Shown one piece after another: positions 54,297-64,000 of a stretch of DNA of 64,000 nucleotides (positions are counted from its first letter, which is position 1; every line of letters starts with the position of its first letter). The position numbers and the translations under genes were made by a program. The DNA is from Limnephilus marmoratus (taxonomy: Eukaryota > Arthropoda > Insecta > Trichoptera > Limnephilidae). The stretch covers positions 23,634,710 to 23,698,709 of the forward strand of contig OU862910.1 of assembly GCA_917880885.1 (NCBI GenBank), given 5' to 3'. The notes beneath the pieces were generated by a model. The model did no database searches and was not told the DNA's origin. It was given only the letters and a program-made list of their open reading frames with translations.

Positions 54297-54297
<1 letters not shown>
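53487..54297. other. No gene seen
   Basis: 53487-53700 is probably the 3' UTR of the preceding LINE, ending in an A-rich run at 53700-53715. Beyond it no feature was recognised. Confidence 0.4.

Positions 54298-54348
<51 letters not shown>
54298..54348. repeat. (AT)n microsatellite
   Basis: About 25 uninterrupted AT units. Confidence 0.95.
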
Positions 54349-54349
<1 letters not shown>

Positions 54350-54365
54350 AATCGTTTGAATATTT

Positions 54366-55065
54366 TGTACATGTCGATGTGATTTATACAGACTTCGAAA
54401 AAGCATTTGACAAAGTCGACCATGATATTTTATTAAAATATATCAGACATTGTCTCCCGCGCCAACAAAATGCTCGGATTTGTTCATCGTAATGCGAGAT
54501 CATTTACTAATGGAATTGCAATACGAAGAACATATGAAGCACTTGTCCGCGGCATCCTGGAATACAGCTCCATTATTTGGGCCCCCTCTGAACAAAACCA
54601 TATCCTAGAAATAGAAAGAGTACAAAAAAGGTTTATGAATTACCTGTGTATATGAGGGAATATACATACTACCCAATCCATCGTTGTTCTTAACAGGAAT
54701 GCTCGATCTTAATACCTTATAAGCCCGCCGAAAAATATTTTTGGGGGAACATTTTTTTAAGCTGATCTCCAGTACTGTACTGTTGAAGGAGGTTAACCCA
54801 TATATGTCCCTAACGCGTATACTCGTGGGAGATCCCACGCACTTTTTTATGCTCCGGAAGCGAGAACTTCTTCCTTTCAACTGGACATTCTGCATTGAGC
54901 ATCGACATCTTCAATGTTACCTATAGAGAGTTCAGTGACATACGTCTCAACATAGTGAAACTGACCCCTTGGACCTTTTTTTCTCTTAAATTTTGTAATC
55001 TTCTCCGTAATATTTGTGTATAAATGTTTTATGGAGAACCTGAAAAAATAAATAAATAAATAATA
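54366..55065 (+). pseudogene. LINE with large internal deletion
   Basis: DVIYTDFEKAFDKVDHDILL (54375-54440, motif A of reverse transcriptase) is joined near 54455 directly to NKMLGFVHRNARSFTNG, ALVRGILEYSSIIWAP and IERVQKRFMNYL. This skips the region that should hold motif B and YADD. After a stop at 54653 broken frames give SIDIFNVTYREFSDIR. The 3' UTR ends in (AAAT)n at 55050-55065. A deletion of several hundred bases inside one insertion is the simplest explanation. Confidence 0.8.
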
Positions 55066-55224
55066 TATTATATTACCTGTGTCACAAAATGTGTATCTCT
55101 AAAAGACAATATATACGTAACTTTAATTATTTCTAACATATTGAAGGTTATACCCATAAATATAATGCGTCGTTGAAGAAGAAGGTAATACTAATAAATC
55201 TAAATGAATTATGAAACAGAAAAA
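55066..55224. other. Spacer
   Basis: AT-rich. Confidence 0.3.
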
Positions 55225-55310
55225 GAAAAAGAACGGAATCGAACCGAGGAATCCTGGTTTAACTGGGATACATCGTTGTAACAAACTCGGCTTTGGGATC
55301 TGTTCAAAAT
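55225..55310 (-). repeat. tRNA-like unit, minus strand
   Basis: The minus strand has GGTTCGATTCC, a perfect B box, preceded at tRNA distance by a weak A-box region (CCGAGTTTGTTACAACG). Stems do not close as a tRNA. Probably a SINE head. Confidence 0.5.
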
Positions 55311-56235
55311 ACTCGTACCACTAATTAAAAATATATTTTGCTCTCTTTGATAAACTTTTTCGAGATTTGAGGTATTAGTACGTATCAAACGTGATGCAAA
55401 TTTAGCTATTTTACCACTAAACACTAGATTAAAACATTAAGGGAAGTTAATTACATCGTTAATATTTTTAATAATATTTATTCCTGAGAGATCAAAATTG
55501 TTTGCAAGGAAAGACCAATGATTTTTTTAATGATTAAAACTTTTAATTTTATTTTATCACCAAATACGTGTAGTGAAATTTAATAAAAATGTATGTATTT
55601 TTCCTCTGTGTGATGCTTTATTCGGAAAATATGTTCACCATAAAACGAGCGTTCGAATATATTTTATGTTTAAAGTTTGTATCTATTTCACATGAATTTA
55701 TTAATTAAAACCTACCCCCGTCTGTGATGGTAGGATTTGTAGCGAAAAGGAGTTTATTAATGTATGCGTTCCAGTGCCTCACTGCGATGGATATTTTAAT
55801 TCCTTTCAGCAAAATGAAAACCATTTTAGAAGAGGATCGCGCTTTCCAAAGGGGTTTTATTTATCGAGCTTTCATAATTGGCGACATAATAAAAGGAACT
55901 GTAATATGAAAATTTGCCGAGGAATTCATTTTATTTTCCTCAATCATGAAAAATAAATTCAAAAACATCTTTGTGAAGCTTCCGGGAGCAAGTTTAAAAA
56001 TATATGTTTTCTAAAATTCGTGCTTGATTATCGTGGTAAGTTTTTCATTACTTTGTAGGGAAATTAATTGTGTTTTCGGGGTCCACTAAAGACAAAATTT
56101 TGAGTTAGGAATGAGTAAGAGTAATAAATTAAAAAAGTAATACCATTGGGTTAATAATTATCATTGGGCCGACTGCTTATAATGTTGTTTGGCTGCTTTA
56201 CACAATTTTAGAACCTTATTTCCAAGCCAAAAAAA
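55311..56235. other. No gene seen
   Basis: AT-rich. Overlapping frames at 55724-55956 have no recognisable features. Confidence 0.4.
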
Positions 56236-56877
56236 AGTGACCAGCTCATGTATGGGGGCTCCATCGAAGCCAGAGTAAAGTTAGCCTCCCAAAAACTGGG
56301 CGTACTGTACAGGGTCCGCAGATACTTAAATAGTACACAAATGCTAACCTTGTACAAATCACAATTAACAAGTACGCCCCACGGTTGAATTTGGCAGCTC
56401 CAAAATACCTGAAAAATACCCTCGACTCTGTGCAGAAACGGGCGGTCCGTTTGATAGATTCTCCCATCTTAACAGACGGATTGCAATCTTTAGAGCACAG
56501 GCGTCGGGTGGGAATGCTATCCCTATTCTACCGGTATTACAATGGAAGATGCTCCGAGGAACTAGCATCATTGATCCCTTCGGCACCGATGCATAGTCGG
56601 GAAACACGCCAAACGCGTGCCCAACATTTTTACACGGTTGAAATTTGTCACATGAGAACGGGTCGTTTCTTCGATTCGTTCTTGTGTTCAACAGCTCGGC
56701 TGTGGAATGATTTGCTGGCCTCTGTGTTTCCTCCTTCCTACAACATGGGTCTCTTCAAGACCGATGTTCATTCCTTCCTCTCCTCTAAAAGACCCTCTAC
56801 ATAAGCATCCTAGATGACACAGGCCCTGAGGGAAATTATTTTCCTCAGGGCTTCCTGTGTGGAGTTAATGCAAAAAA
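56236..56877 (+). mobile_element. LINE A, second young copy
   Basis: Very similar to 50829-51483 over its whole length, and it starts at the same 5' position (AAGTGA..AGCTCA.GTATGGGG). Relative to that copy it has an 8-base insertion (about 56365) and a 17-base deletion (about 56392), together a net loss of 9 bases. Its tail has a good inner stem (AGGCCCTGAGG/CCTCAGGGCTT) and a damaged outer stem. Confidence 0.85.
56385..56804 (+). pseudogene. LINE A ORF, C-terminal part (second copy)
   Basis: Reads APKYLKNTLDSVQKRAVRLI, LEHRRRVGMLSLFYRYYNG, ...ARLWNDLLASVFPPSYN and KTDVHSFLSSKRPST, then TAA. The stop comes four codons earlier than in the first copy. It lacks polymerase motifs. Confidence 0.8.
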
Positions 56878-57604
56878 AGCCAACTCATTCAATTTCATCC
56901 TAGGAGAAGTGTTCGCGCCTGTGGATCATTTTTTTATTTGTATTGTGATAAACACATCGCTTCGTATTGAGTCTGTTTACGAAAATGAACTTAATTAAAA
57001 TATTACATTGGATTCAAGCAATACAGAAAACTTTCTTTCGTATTTCTGCCAATTTACATATATACAGTACTTTCTCAGGTTTGTGTAAATAAAGGAGGTA
57101 TGATTTTATTTCTCAACTTCTAAAATGTAAAATTTCTAATGAATCTGTCTTTTTAGAGGTCTTCAAAAGAGATTTATCCCCGATTATTTATTCTCTGGAC
57201 AAGAGCACACATGAATAATGTATATCTGGAATAATGAATCAAGATAAAAGGCTTAAGGGTTAAATGGGAAGTGTCCGAAACAGAATTACCGAATAATTTG
57301 AAGGAACTACACTTAACGTGCGAATTTCGCAGGGAGTATCTAAAACATTACGCTCACAGGACATCCCTTGCTTCCTACAAGGAGGGTTAAGCCACATTAA
57401 GTCGGATCCTCGTGGAGTTAAGGAGTCTGTTGTATTTTGTTCAAGTTAACTGGCAAGCTGTGTGCTATATATTACAAGCGAGCAAATAAACGTGAACGAC
57501 TTACTCGGACTTAGAAATAACACAAAATTATAACATCCAAATGTACTACAAACTCTTTTATTCTCGTTTTGATCCCTTCAACCATCAACCGTAGATAGGT
57601 TAAG
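56878..57604. other. No gene seen
   Basis: AT-rich. An element boundary to the next LINE is marked by a poly(T) run at 57606. Confidence 0.4.
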
Positions 57605-58174
57605 TTTTTTTTTTTTTTTTTTATTAAGGAGAAAAAACAGATACAGATGTCAATTGACAAGAATATGCAAAACAATTAATAGAGAATTCACCTGCATCCA
57701 AACTATTTCTCACGAATTAACATTAACAGCAGATAAAAACATACAAATATTTTAACCTTTAAATACGAAAAAGACGTATGTATATACATAAGTAAATATT
57801 ATTTTACAAATAGAGAGATGAAAAAAAAAAATGCGCAATATCCTTATAAAAGTTTACAAATTGTTTTTGGAAAAATTTTGATAGTATGACCAAATATATA
57901 TATATATATATATAAAAAATAATGTCATACAGAAATTTAAAAAAAGAAAGGTAGTTAAAATTATAAACCAAGTAATGTCTAAGTTATTGTACTTTGTAGG
58001 AAAACAGCCTTTAATTTTCTACTAAAAGTACTGCGCGTATCAAAAAATAAGTCGGAATCCTTGAGGTTTTGATTTAGATTAAACGATTCGCACATTCTTC
58101 TGATTGGATCCCTGACACCAGCATTTGTACGCGTCCGGCTAATGTGGAATAAGTCGTTAAGTTGATTAGATGAT
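57605..58174 (-). pseudogene. LINE fragment: C-terminal end + 3' UTR
   Basis: Near 58160-57990 the minus strand encodes NDLFHISRTRTNAGVRDPIR, RMCESFNLNQNLKDSDLFFD and STFSRKLKAVFLQSTIT before a stop. This is the usual end of a LINE ORF2 (RTR.N..., then F...L). The 3' UTR runs to the poly(A) seen as poly(T) at 57606-57622. Repeat C abuts it at 58175. Confidence 0.7.
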
Positions 58175-59308
58175 TAAGCCGCTGCTACCCGAATTTCTAC
58201 CGATTTCTTACATATCACCCTTAAACATTTGAAGTTTTTAAGCTCTTAAAAAAACTATATGTTATTTTTAAAGATAATATTTACGCATTCCTCACACCGA
58301 AACGCAAATTATATGAAATTCCCTCGATAGAAAAAAATTGCAAAGTATGCTCCAAAAATTATTATTGTCTGTTTCAGTTATTTTACGAGTTATATGTATG
58401 AAAAAATTTACAGTGTTTCTTTAAATGCCCTTTCCAAGAGATTTTTATTCTATTTTAAACGAGTCGTGTTTTATTAAGAGCGTTTAACCAGCCAGCGGTC
58501 GAAAATCCACATTTAGTCGAAAGTTGTTATTATGATCGTTCAGGGTGATTACAATGAGAAAGATTAATTATTCTCCGTACCAGCTTTTTAAAATAATAAC
58601 TCAATATCGATTTTATTTCATTCTAAATTTGCTTTAATTTATACCTACATCCAAAAATGCTGAAAGGCGTGATGATAAAACTATTAAATAATGAAATTTT
58701 TATAATTATTTTTTGATTATAAGTATTTATCATTTTTCAATAATGGCTAAGTTAAATAAGAATGCTAAAAAATCTGAAATATATTAGTTTGTAAGTGCGC
58801 AAATAAATACACAAACGGACCAATTTTCGTCAAGAAACACATATATATTTTTTAATGATTTTATTTAAACTAAAATTAAAATTCTAGATAATGCATAATG
58901 TACCCAGATAATGCATTGATTTATTTTACTGCATGATTATATGATTTGAAATGGGTGTGGTATAACACAAAATCTTTTTTGAAAATTTAACAAATCTGCC
59001 AACGACCTATGGTATGACATTATACTGAAAATAAACATTTTTTTCTCAAAATTTAAAACACGCGAATGCTAGATAAAAGAACAATCTTTCGAAATCCATT
59101 TATAATTTTTTGTGGAAAAGAGTCAAAACGTCTAAAATCTGATTTAAAAATGACATATTTCTGGTTTTCTCTGGTATTACCCTCTCAAATATTTTCACAA
59201 TTTTAGCTTTAATTTTACCGTTTTAAATATTAGCACACTCTCTCCAATATTCTTAATTTCATATCTCTCCATGTTCTTCTTTTTGAGCGTGGATACGGCG
59301 CCTTTTAG
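58175..59308 (-). repeat. Repeat family C, minus copy split by a 709-bp insertion
   Basis: 58175-58477 is the inverse of the 3' two-thirds of 14477-14921 (CCGCTGCTACCCGAATTTCT, CACACCGAAACGCAAAT, TTTAAACGAGTCGTGTTTTA). 59187-59308 is the inverse of its first part (AAATATTTTCACAATTTTAG, CATATCTCTCCATG). The intervening 58478-59186 is unrelated AT-rich DNA without clear inverted ends. Confidence 0.75.
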
Positions 59309-60810
59309 GGGGATTAATGAAGCATTCATATTATCGCACGAGTAGCATCAATTTCACAAGTCAGTTTACAGTTAGATTCTTTCCCTGTAATCGAATAATC
59401 GATTTTTCTTTCTTGGTGTTCTGTAAATATCTATGGAGATAAAAATTCCTTTATTGATCGTTCCTAGTTGCCGTCATCAATTAAAAACATAAAGGATTAA
59501 ATCTTGGAGTGGAAACGACACTGTGAAAATAGTTGTGTCCGCCTAAAATACTGCACGATACATTCGGTAAAATTTCATATTGCTGATGGTGTCCCATTCG
59601 CAAGTTTTTAGTGGATTAAAAATGTAGATTCATAATATATACATGTGGTATTTTGTGGTTTTATACAATAATAAACCGGTTTTATCTACGTATTCTAAAA
59701 TGAGAGTGCGAGACCTCATTGTTAACACGACTTGACCCGTGTTTCATTCGGGGAGTTCCCTGGTTTCATGTGTGCTTTGGTTTTATGTTTTCGTAAATGT
59801 TGCACGAAGAACCGGCCCCACAAACATGGACAATCATTATGTACATATGTGCATCAGCGGAACTTGTAAATGTCGATGGAATATAGAAGCAAATTAAATG
59901 CAGTGGAAGAAGGTCATTTATACGCGTGAGGGGAAGGTGGTGGATGGATGACCCATTCGGGAAGGGGAGAATAGAAATGAATAGAAACCACATGATTTAT
60001 GGATTGAGTTAAGCAAAAGTAAAAAAAATCTTTTGGTGAATTTCCTGGTGATTTTGCGAAAATGTACAATAATTGACTGGAGTCTGGAATTCAGCCAAGA
60101 ATAACAAATCGTTATTACTATTAAGTAATAACTAATAACGATGTTTGACACAATTATATTCAGAGGGATCATTTGGGTTGATTGCGTGGGCTGTTATGAG
60201 ATTTCAATCAATAAATTTGAGTACCCATTTAAGAGAGATTAATCGATCAAAAATGACTTATTGTGTTCACTAATTGACATTTATCATCAAATTAATTACA
60301 TTTCGACAAGCAAACAAAGCTTCATCGATGAAATATCTTATAGAACGCTGTTTAGAAAATTTTCTATCGATTTTAAATCAACTCGTTGAAGTTACTTTAT
60401 TTTTTATTCATTTATTTGTTATAATTTTTAGAAATTTTATTAAAATTAAATTTGATAATGTTATTATCGAATTCTGCAAGTATTTTAGAATGTATTTTAG
60501 TTACAGCTATTTCGGAGTGTAAGGTCATTTTTAAACTGCGGTGAAGCCACTTACGGACGACTTATACGGACGACTTAATTAAAATGGAGTTCTACGAATT
60601 AAACACAAAAACAATTAATATTTGTTTTAATGCATAATTGGCTTTTACAATCAAGTGATACATGAGATTACACAATGGTACACAAGAGGGTAATTATAGT
60701 AATAACAAAATATGAATGTACACTAAACAAAGTATGTATGAAAACAACTAATATTTTATTATAGGATACAATTATGTGTTACAACCAAAAACAGAATATG
60801 AACTCTTAAG
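59309..60810. other. No gene seen
   Basis: AT-rich. Frames at 59766-60172 (minus) and 60274-60522 (plus, non-ATG start, Ile/Phe-rich) look incidental. Confidence 0.45.
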
Positions 60811-60971
60811 GTATATATACTTTGTTATAATGATAGTGAACATTTTATTTAGCAGATTAAAAATAAGTAAATAAAGGTGACTTTTAGAAATATACATATA
60901 CTTTGTTATAATGATAGTGAACATTTTATTTAGCAGAATGTAAATAAGTAAATAAAGGTGACTTTTAGAAA
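60811..60971 (+). repeat. Tandem duplication, 81-bp unit
   Basis: ATATACTTTGTTATAATGAT, AGTGAACATTTTATTTAGCA and AAGTAAATAAAGGTGACTTT occur twice, 81 bases apart, with only a few differences. Recent. Confidence 0.9.
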
Positions 60972-61063
60972 GGTCAACATCAAGTATAACATACTTTACT
61001 TCTATTTGTGCATAATATTGTTGGATTCCAGGAATTGGCTAATTAAGTAATTGACTAATTAAT

Positions 61064-61101
61064 AAATTACTGTATTAATTGGCTAATTAATACAGTAATT
61101 T
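61064..61101. repeat. Perfect 17-bp hairpin
   Basis: AAATTACTGTATTAATT and AATTAATACAGTAATTT flank GGCT. No terminator or gene is nearby. Confidence 0.85.
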
Positions 61102-62003
61102 AGTATTGGGGTATTGTTACCTTCAAAATTAATTTTATTTGAAATTATGTCAAAGGTATTGCTAAAAACTATTGTAATTTTTGTTTTATTTATTGTTTTT
61201 AAAACTTTATTTATTTTAGTTCAGCGTTTTTGGGCAAAGATTGCAATAAAGATTTTCTGAAAATATTTGATTTAGTGGCCAATATCGTTTTTCTGATTCG
61301 AACCCGATATGAATATCAACAGGTTTTAATGAAAATCCGAGTTTCATATAAAGTAGACTTACCGCAAAGTGCATGCGGATATTCCGCTTTCCCGTTTAAC
61401 AAGCGTTTTCTTGGCAGGTAGCAGCGCTGGCTAGGTATTTTCTTGTTAACTTTACGATTCAAGTCATGGGCCAGATTTCCTTTCAGAACCAAATGCCGCA
61501 AGCCAAAATGCTCCTTCGGCCAGCCATTGTGTGGGGTTTAACTTGTTAGGCTAAATGGGAGGGAAACCGACAAGAATCGAATTAACTTTTACCTACATTA
61601 TATATTATAAGGTAAGTCTCTGAATTTTAAATTGCTGTCTCTGCTCCTTTGGGTGAGTATAATGTTGCTTTATTAAATTTCAGGGTATCATCTTAGTATA
61701 TTGTAGCAAAAAAACATCTGATACAATTACTCCTTAGTGCGCAAATTGCAGTAAATACTGGTTACCGTAAAATAAATTACATGGGAGAAAAATATTTAAT
61801 ATATATTTAGTGGAAAAACTTATTGGGTGAAACTGAAAATTTTAGATAATATTAACAACTCTTGAACGAAAAATGCTAACAGAAAAATTAGAAAAAAGGC
61901 TAGGTCGCCGGGATGCGAAGAAACGCATATTAAACTATTATTATATAATGTTAGATTTTGACGGCCTAAAGAGTTATCACGAATTATTATTTAGTATTTT
62001 GTC
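61102..62003. other. No gene seen
   Basis: AT-rich with a less AT-rich patch at 61360-61570. Frames 61230-61421 and 61501-61316 overlap in antisense and neither is recognisable. Confidence 0.4.
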
Positions 62004-62200
62004 GTGTTGCTCTACCTCCTTCTTTGGCCAAAGTTTCGGACAGCGTTACGGCGTCCATCATCAGGGCAGATGTGTAATGGCCTTATATAACAGTGGATTT
62101 CACATCTGCCCTGATGATGAACCTATAATGCCGATCGAAACATTGGATGAAGAAGGAGGCAGCGCAACTTGGTAAAATACCCCAAAAATAAATCACGATA
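62004..62200. mobile_element. Palindromic J unit (foldback)
   Basis: CATCATCAGGGCAGATGTG (62056-62074) and CACATCTGCCCTGATGATG (62101-62119) are perfect inverted arms. The complementarity continues imperfectly outward (CTACCTCCTTCTTTGG.CCAAAGTTTCG left; CGAAACATTGGATGAAGAAG, GAGGCAGC right). It looks like two J units head to head. The 100-codon frame 61873-62175 reads through it and is not a gene. Confidence 0.7.
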
Positions 62201-62867
62201 ATATTATTAAATTATTTAAACTCCTAAATAAAAACATTATTTGAACACCAAAAATTGTTTTTTAATGGTTTTCAAAACTATATAAAATTTTATTCACTGA
62301 ATTTTATTTCGGGAATTCAATCGAATATTGGGTTTATCCGCTGAAGTGTAAAATTTTATGAAGCTTTTCACACTCCATTTGAAAGGTCAATCCATCTCTT
62401 ATGTGTTACTACACAAATAGCAATGAAGATGCGTAAGATCCCTGTCGTAAGATCCTATTACGTTTCGTTTTGGCTGAACACCAACTCACCTGGAAGTAAA
62501 TTTCTATAAAAGGACTGAATACCCCGAACAGGTGGCGGTTCAAACCACTGCATTGAGTTCAAACAAAAGGACACTTTTCTATCAAAAATGTTTTGTGGTT
62601 GTTTCGTGTGGTCGTTGTTTTGGTTTATTTTATGCTTTGATTTCCGGTTTTGTTGAAGTGCTTTTGAATGAACCAACACTTTTATTTGAAAAATCTGTAA
62701 AAAATGCGATTGTTGTTGTGCTGAACTTAAGTTTCTGATTAAACGAGATTAACTTCGAAAAAACCTTGCCAACCAAATAATATATAAAATTCGTATTCGT
62801 AAAAAGTATTTACTTTGTGATTTATCATAATTACAATATTATAAACACCACTTTATTGAATACACAC
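62201..62867. other. No gene seen
   Basis: AT-rich. Overlapping antisense frames at 62458-62738 have no recognisable features. Confidence 0.4.
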
Positions 62868-63216
62868 GGTGTCCAAAAACTCGTAAAACAAGCAAGAAAC
62901 TGATAAATGTGTGTGTATCAATTTGGAGTCGATTTTGCGGGATAACTTTTTTGATTTAAGCTTTCTCTAGTAAATCGATTCCTAAGTTGGGATTTTTTAG
63001 TTCGAAAAAAAAACTCGGTTTGCTAGGGGTTATATCTGCTATTAAACGTATTTTAAAATGCGTCAAAGATTTTACCTGACTCAAAAAGATTTTTTTAACT
63101 AAAGAATTGCCAAAAAAAATCGATATCCTCTGACAAAAAAAAAGACAAAGATAAGATCTATGTGATTTAGATTTAGATCACCAGCTTTCCGCTTGAACTA
63201 CGAGTTACCGAACACC
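62868..63216. mobile_element. MITE, copy 2 of the 6714-7103 family
   Basis: GGTGTCCAAAAACTCGTAAA, ACAAGCAAGAAACTG and TGGAGTCGATTTTGCGG on the left and CACCAGCTTTCCGCTTGAAC, TACGAGTTACCGAACACC on the right match copy 1 with more divergence. Confidence 0.8.
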
Positions 63217-63730
63217 ATCAGCAGGGTTAAATAAAACATTCTAAACTTTTTGCTTGAAATAAGATTTTTTAATATCATTTAAATTTTAAATCATATTTCC
63301 ACCAATTTAAACGATAGGTACCTATGTACATTCATATTTTAATGTATTTCAAACATAATTGGAGCTTTCATGATAATCTAGACCTACCGTGACCGTGCGA
63401 TAAATTATTTCTGTTTCTGGTCTTTCAACCCATTTTTGGTATGTTTTCAGTTGTTTTTGAAATATAAAATAGTAAGCAAAATACCCTTTTTATTGAAAAA
63501 CATTAAAATAGTTTTTTAATGCTAAATATGACTATTGCATTGCACTTAAAACCGGTTACCATTAAATTGTCAGCATAATATTGAGGTTTTAGTTAGCTCT
63601 AAAGTCAGTCCTTCAAGAAGCCACTTGTGGTCAAAAAGTAGAAAAAGATTAGTTACACACATGGCTACAAACAAAGTTATTGTTTTATTTCAATTAGAAC
63701 AAGATTGATCAGCAAATAATATAACCCTCT
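63217..63730. other. No gene seen
   Basis: AT-rich spacer. Confidence 0.4.
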
Positions 63731-63732
63731 AA

Positions 63733-64000
63733 ACCATAGGTTCTCAACGTGGGCGAAAAAGCCCCCTTGAGGGGGCGTTTCAGACCTTCAGGGGGCGGTG
63801 GAGGATCAAGAGAAAATTGGAGGGCGTTTAAGATTTTCAGGGGGGCGGTAGGAGACCCAGAAAAACCCATCCCACCCTATCCCATCGACTGCCACAAAAA
63901 TATTTTCCCTCTCCCATTACGCCCCTCCTTTGGGGCAAATGTAACCTTGTCGTGGTATCCCATTACGCCCCCTCCGTCGTGGTATCCCGTAACCCAATCG
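63733..64000. mobile_element. Probable hAT-like left end, runs off the window
   Basis: AACCATAGGTTCTCAACGTG then GGCGAAAAAGCCCCC resembles the CAGTGGTTCTCAACCTG-type terminus of hAT elements. Two imperfect repeats of AGGGGGCGGT..GGA (63790, 63840) follow. The other end is outside. Confidence 0.45.

Noticed and set aside
60274..60522. 82-codon plus frame, hydrophobic
   Set aside because: Starts at a non-ATG codon and consists of Ile/Phe/Lys-rich sequence expected from AT-rich DNA.
61873..62175. 100-codon plus frame
   Set aside because: Its second half is the palindromic J repeat; the first half is unremarkable.
1..64000. CRISPR array, operons, ribosome-binding sites or prokaryotic origin
   Set aside because: No regularly spaced identical short repeats, no dense co-directional genes. 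All direct repeats found are tandem units or dispersed eukaryotic elements.

Overview
The window is eukaryotic nuclear DNA, most likely from an arthropod and probably an insect with a large, repeat-rich genome. The evidence is its AT-richness, the absence of operons, and a set of elements typical of arthropods: RNase H-bearing and RTE-like LINEs, hAT and TTAA elements, tRNA-derived SINEs, and the insect repeat whose head reads CTAGCT...CCCGCGGCTTCG. I found no convincing host gene. Almost every coding stretch belongs to a transposable element, and nearly all are broken.

Layout. 1-2.8 kb: 3' part of an RNase H-bearing LINE with a long open frame. 2.8-7.5 kb: a minus-strand D repeat, two LINE fragments, a 390-bp MITE and a tRNA-like SINE head. 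8.6-9.6 kb: a 1-kb element with 40-bp inverted ends. 9,779-13,758: a 4-kb DNA transposon with ends, an AAAT target duplication, a decayed minus-strand transposase and four internal tandem repeats. 14-19 kb: LINE tails, SINE-like family B, repeat C, and a hAT element (15,495-16,569) with an 8-bp target duplication. 19-23 kb: LINE scraps and two related MITEs. 23,070-25,175: a second hAT element with a perfect 8-bp duplication, containing a TTAA-flanked insertion. 28.4-30.1 kb: a decayed gene of a transposon-associated protein family. 30.1-33.9 kb: T-rich and without recognisable features. 34-47 kb: D repeats, tRNA-like units including a palindromic one (34,970-35,188), family B copies and LINE 3' ends. 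47.3-49.2 kb: a minus-strand RTE-like LINE split by a TA-flanked insertion. 50.4-57 kb: two near-identical copies of LINE A, family B, an endonuclease-bearing LINE tail and an internally deleted LINE. 57-64 kb: more LINE and C fragments, a foldback, a second MITE copy and a probable hAT end running off the window.

The most interesting relation is between LINE A (50,829-51,483; 56,236-56,877; 5,065-5,618) and the short SINE-like family B (best copies 36,533-36,884 and 51,985-52,285). They share only their last 75-90 bases. That shared tail folds into a nested hairpin followed by TGTAAA and poly(A), which suggests that B is mobilised by LINE A. No search or folding program was run. All family names are judged from motifs visible in the sequence, and repeat letters A-J are labels used only here.
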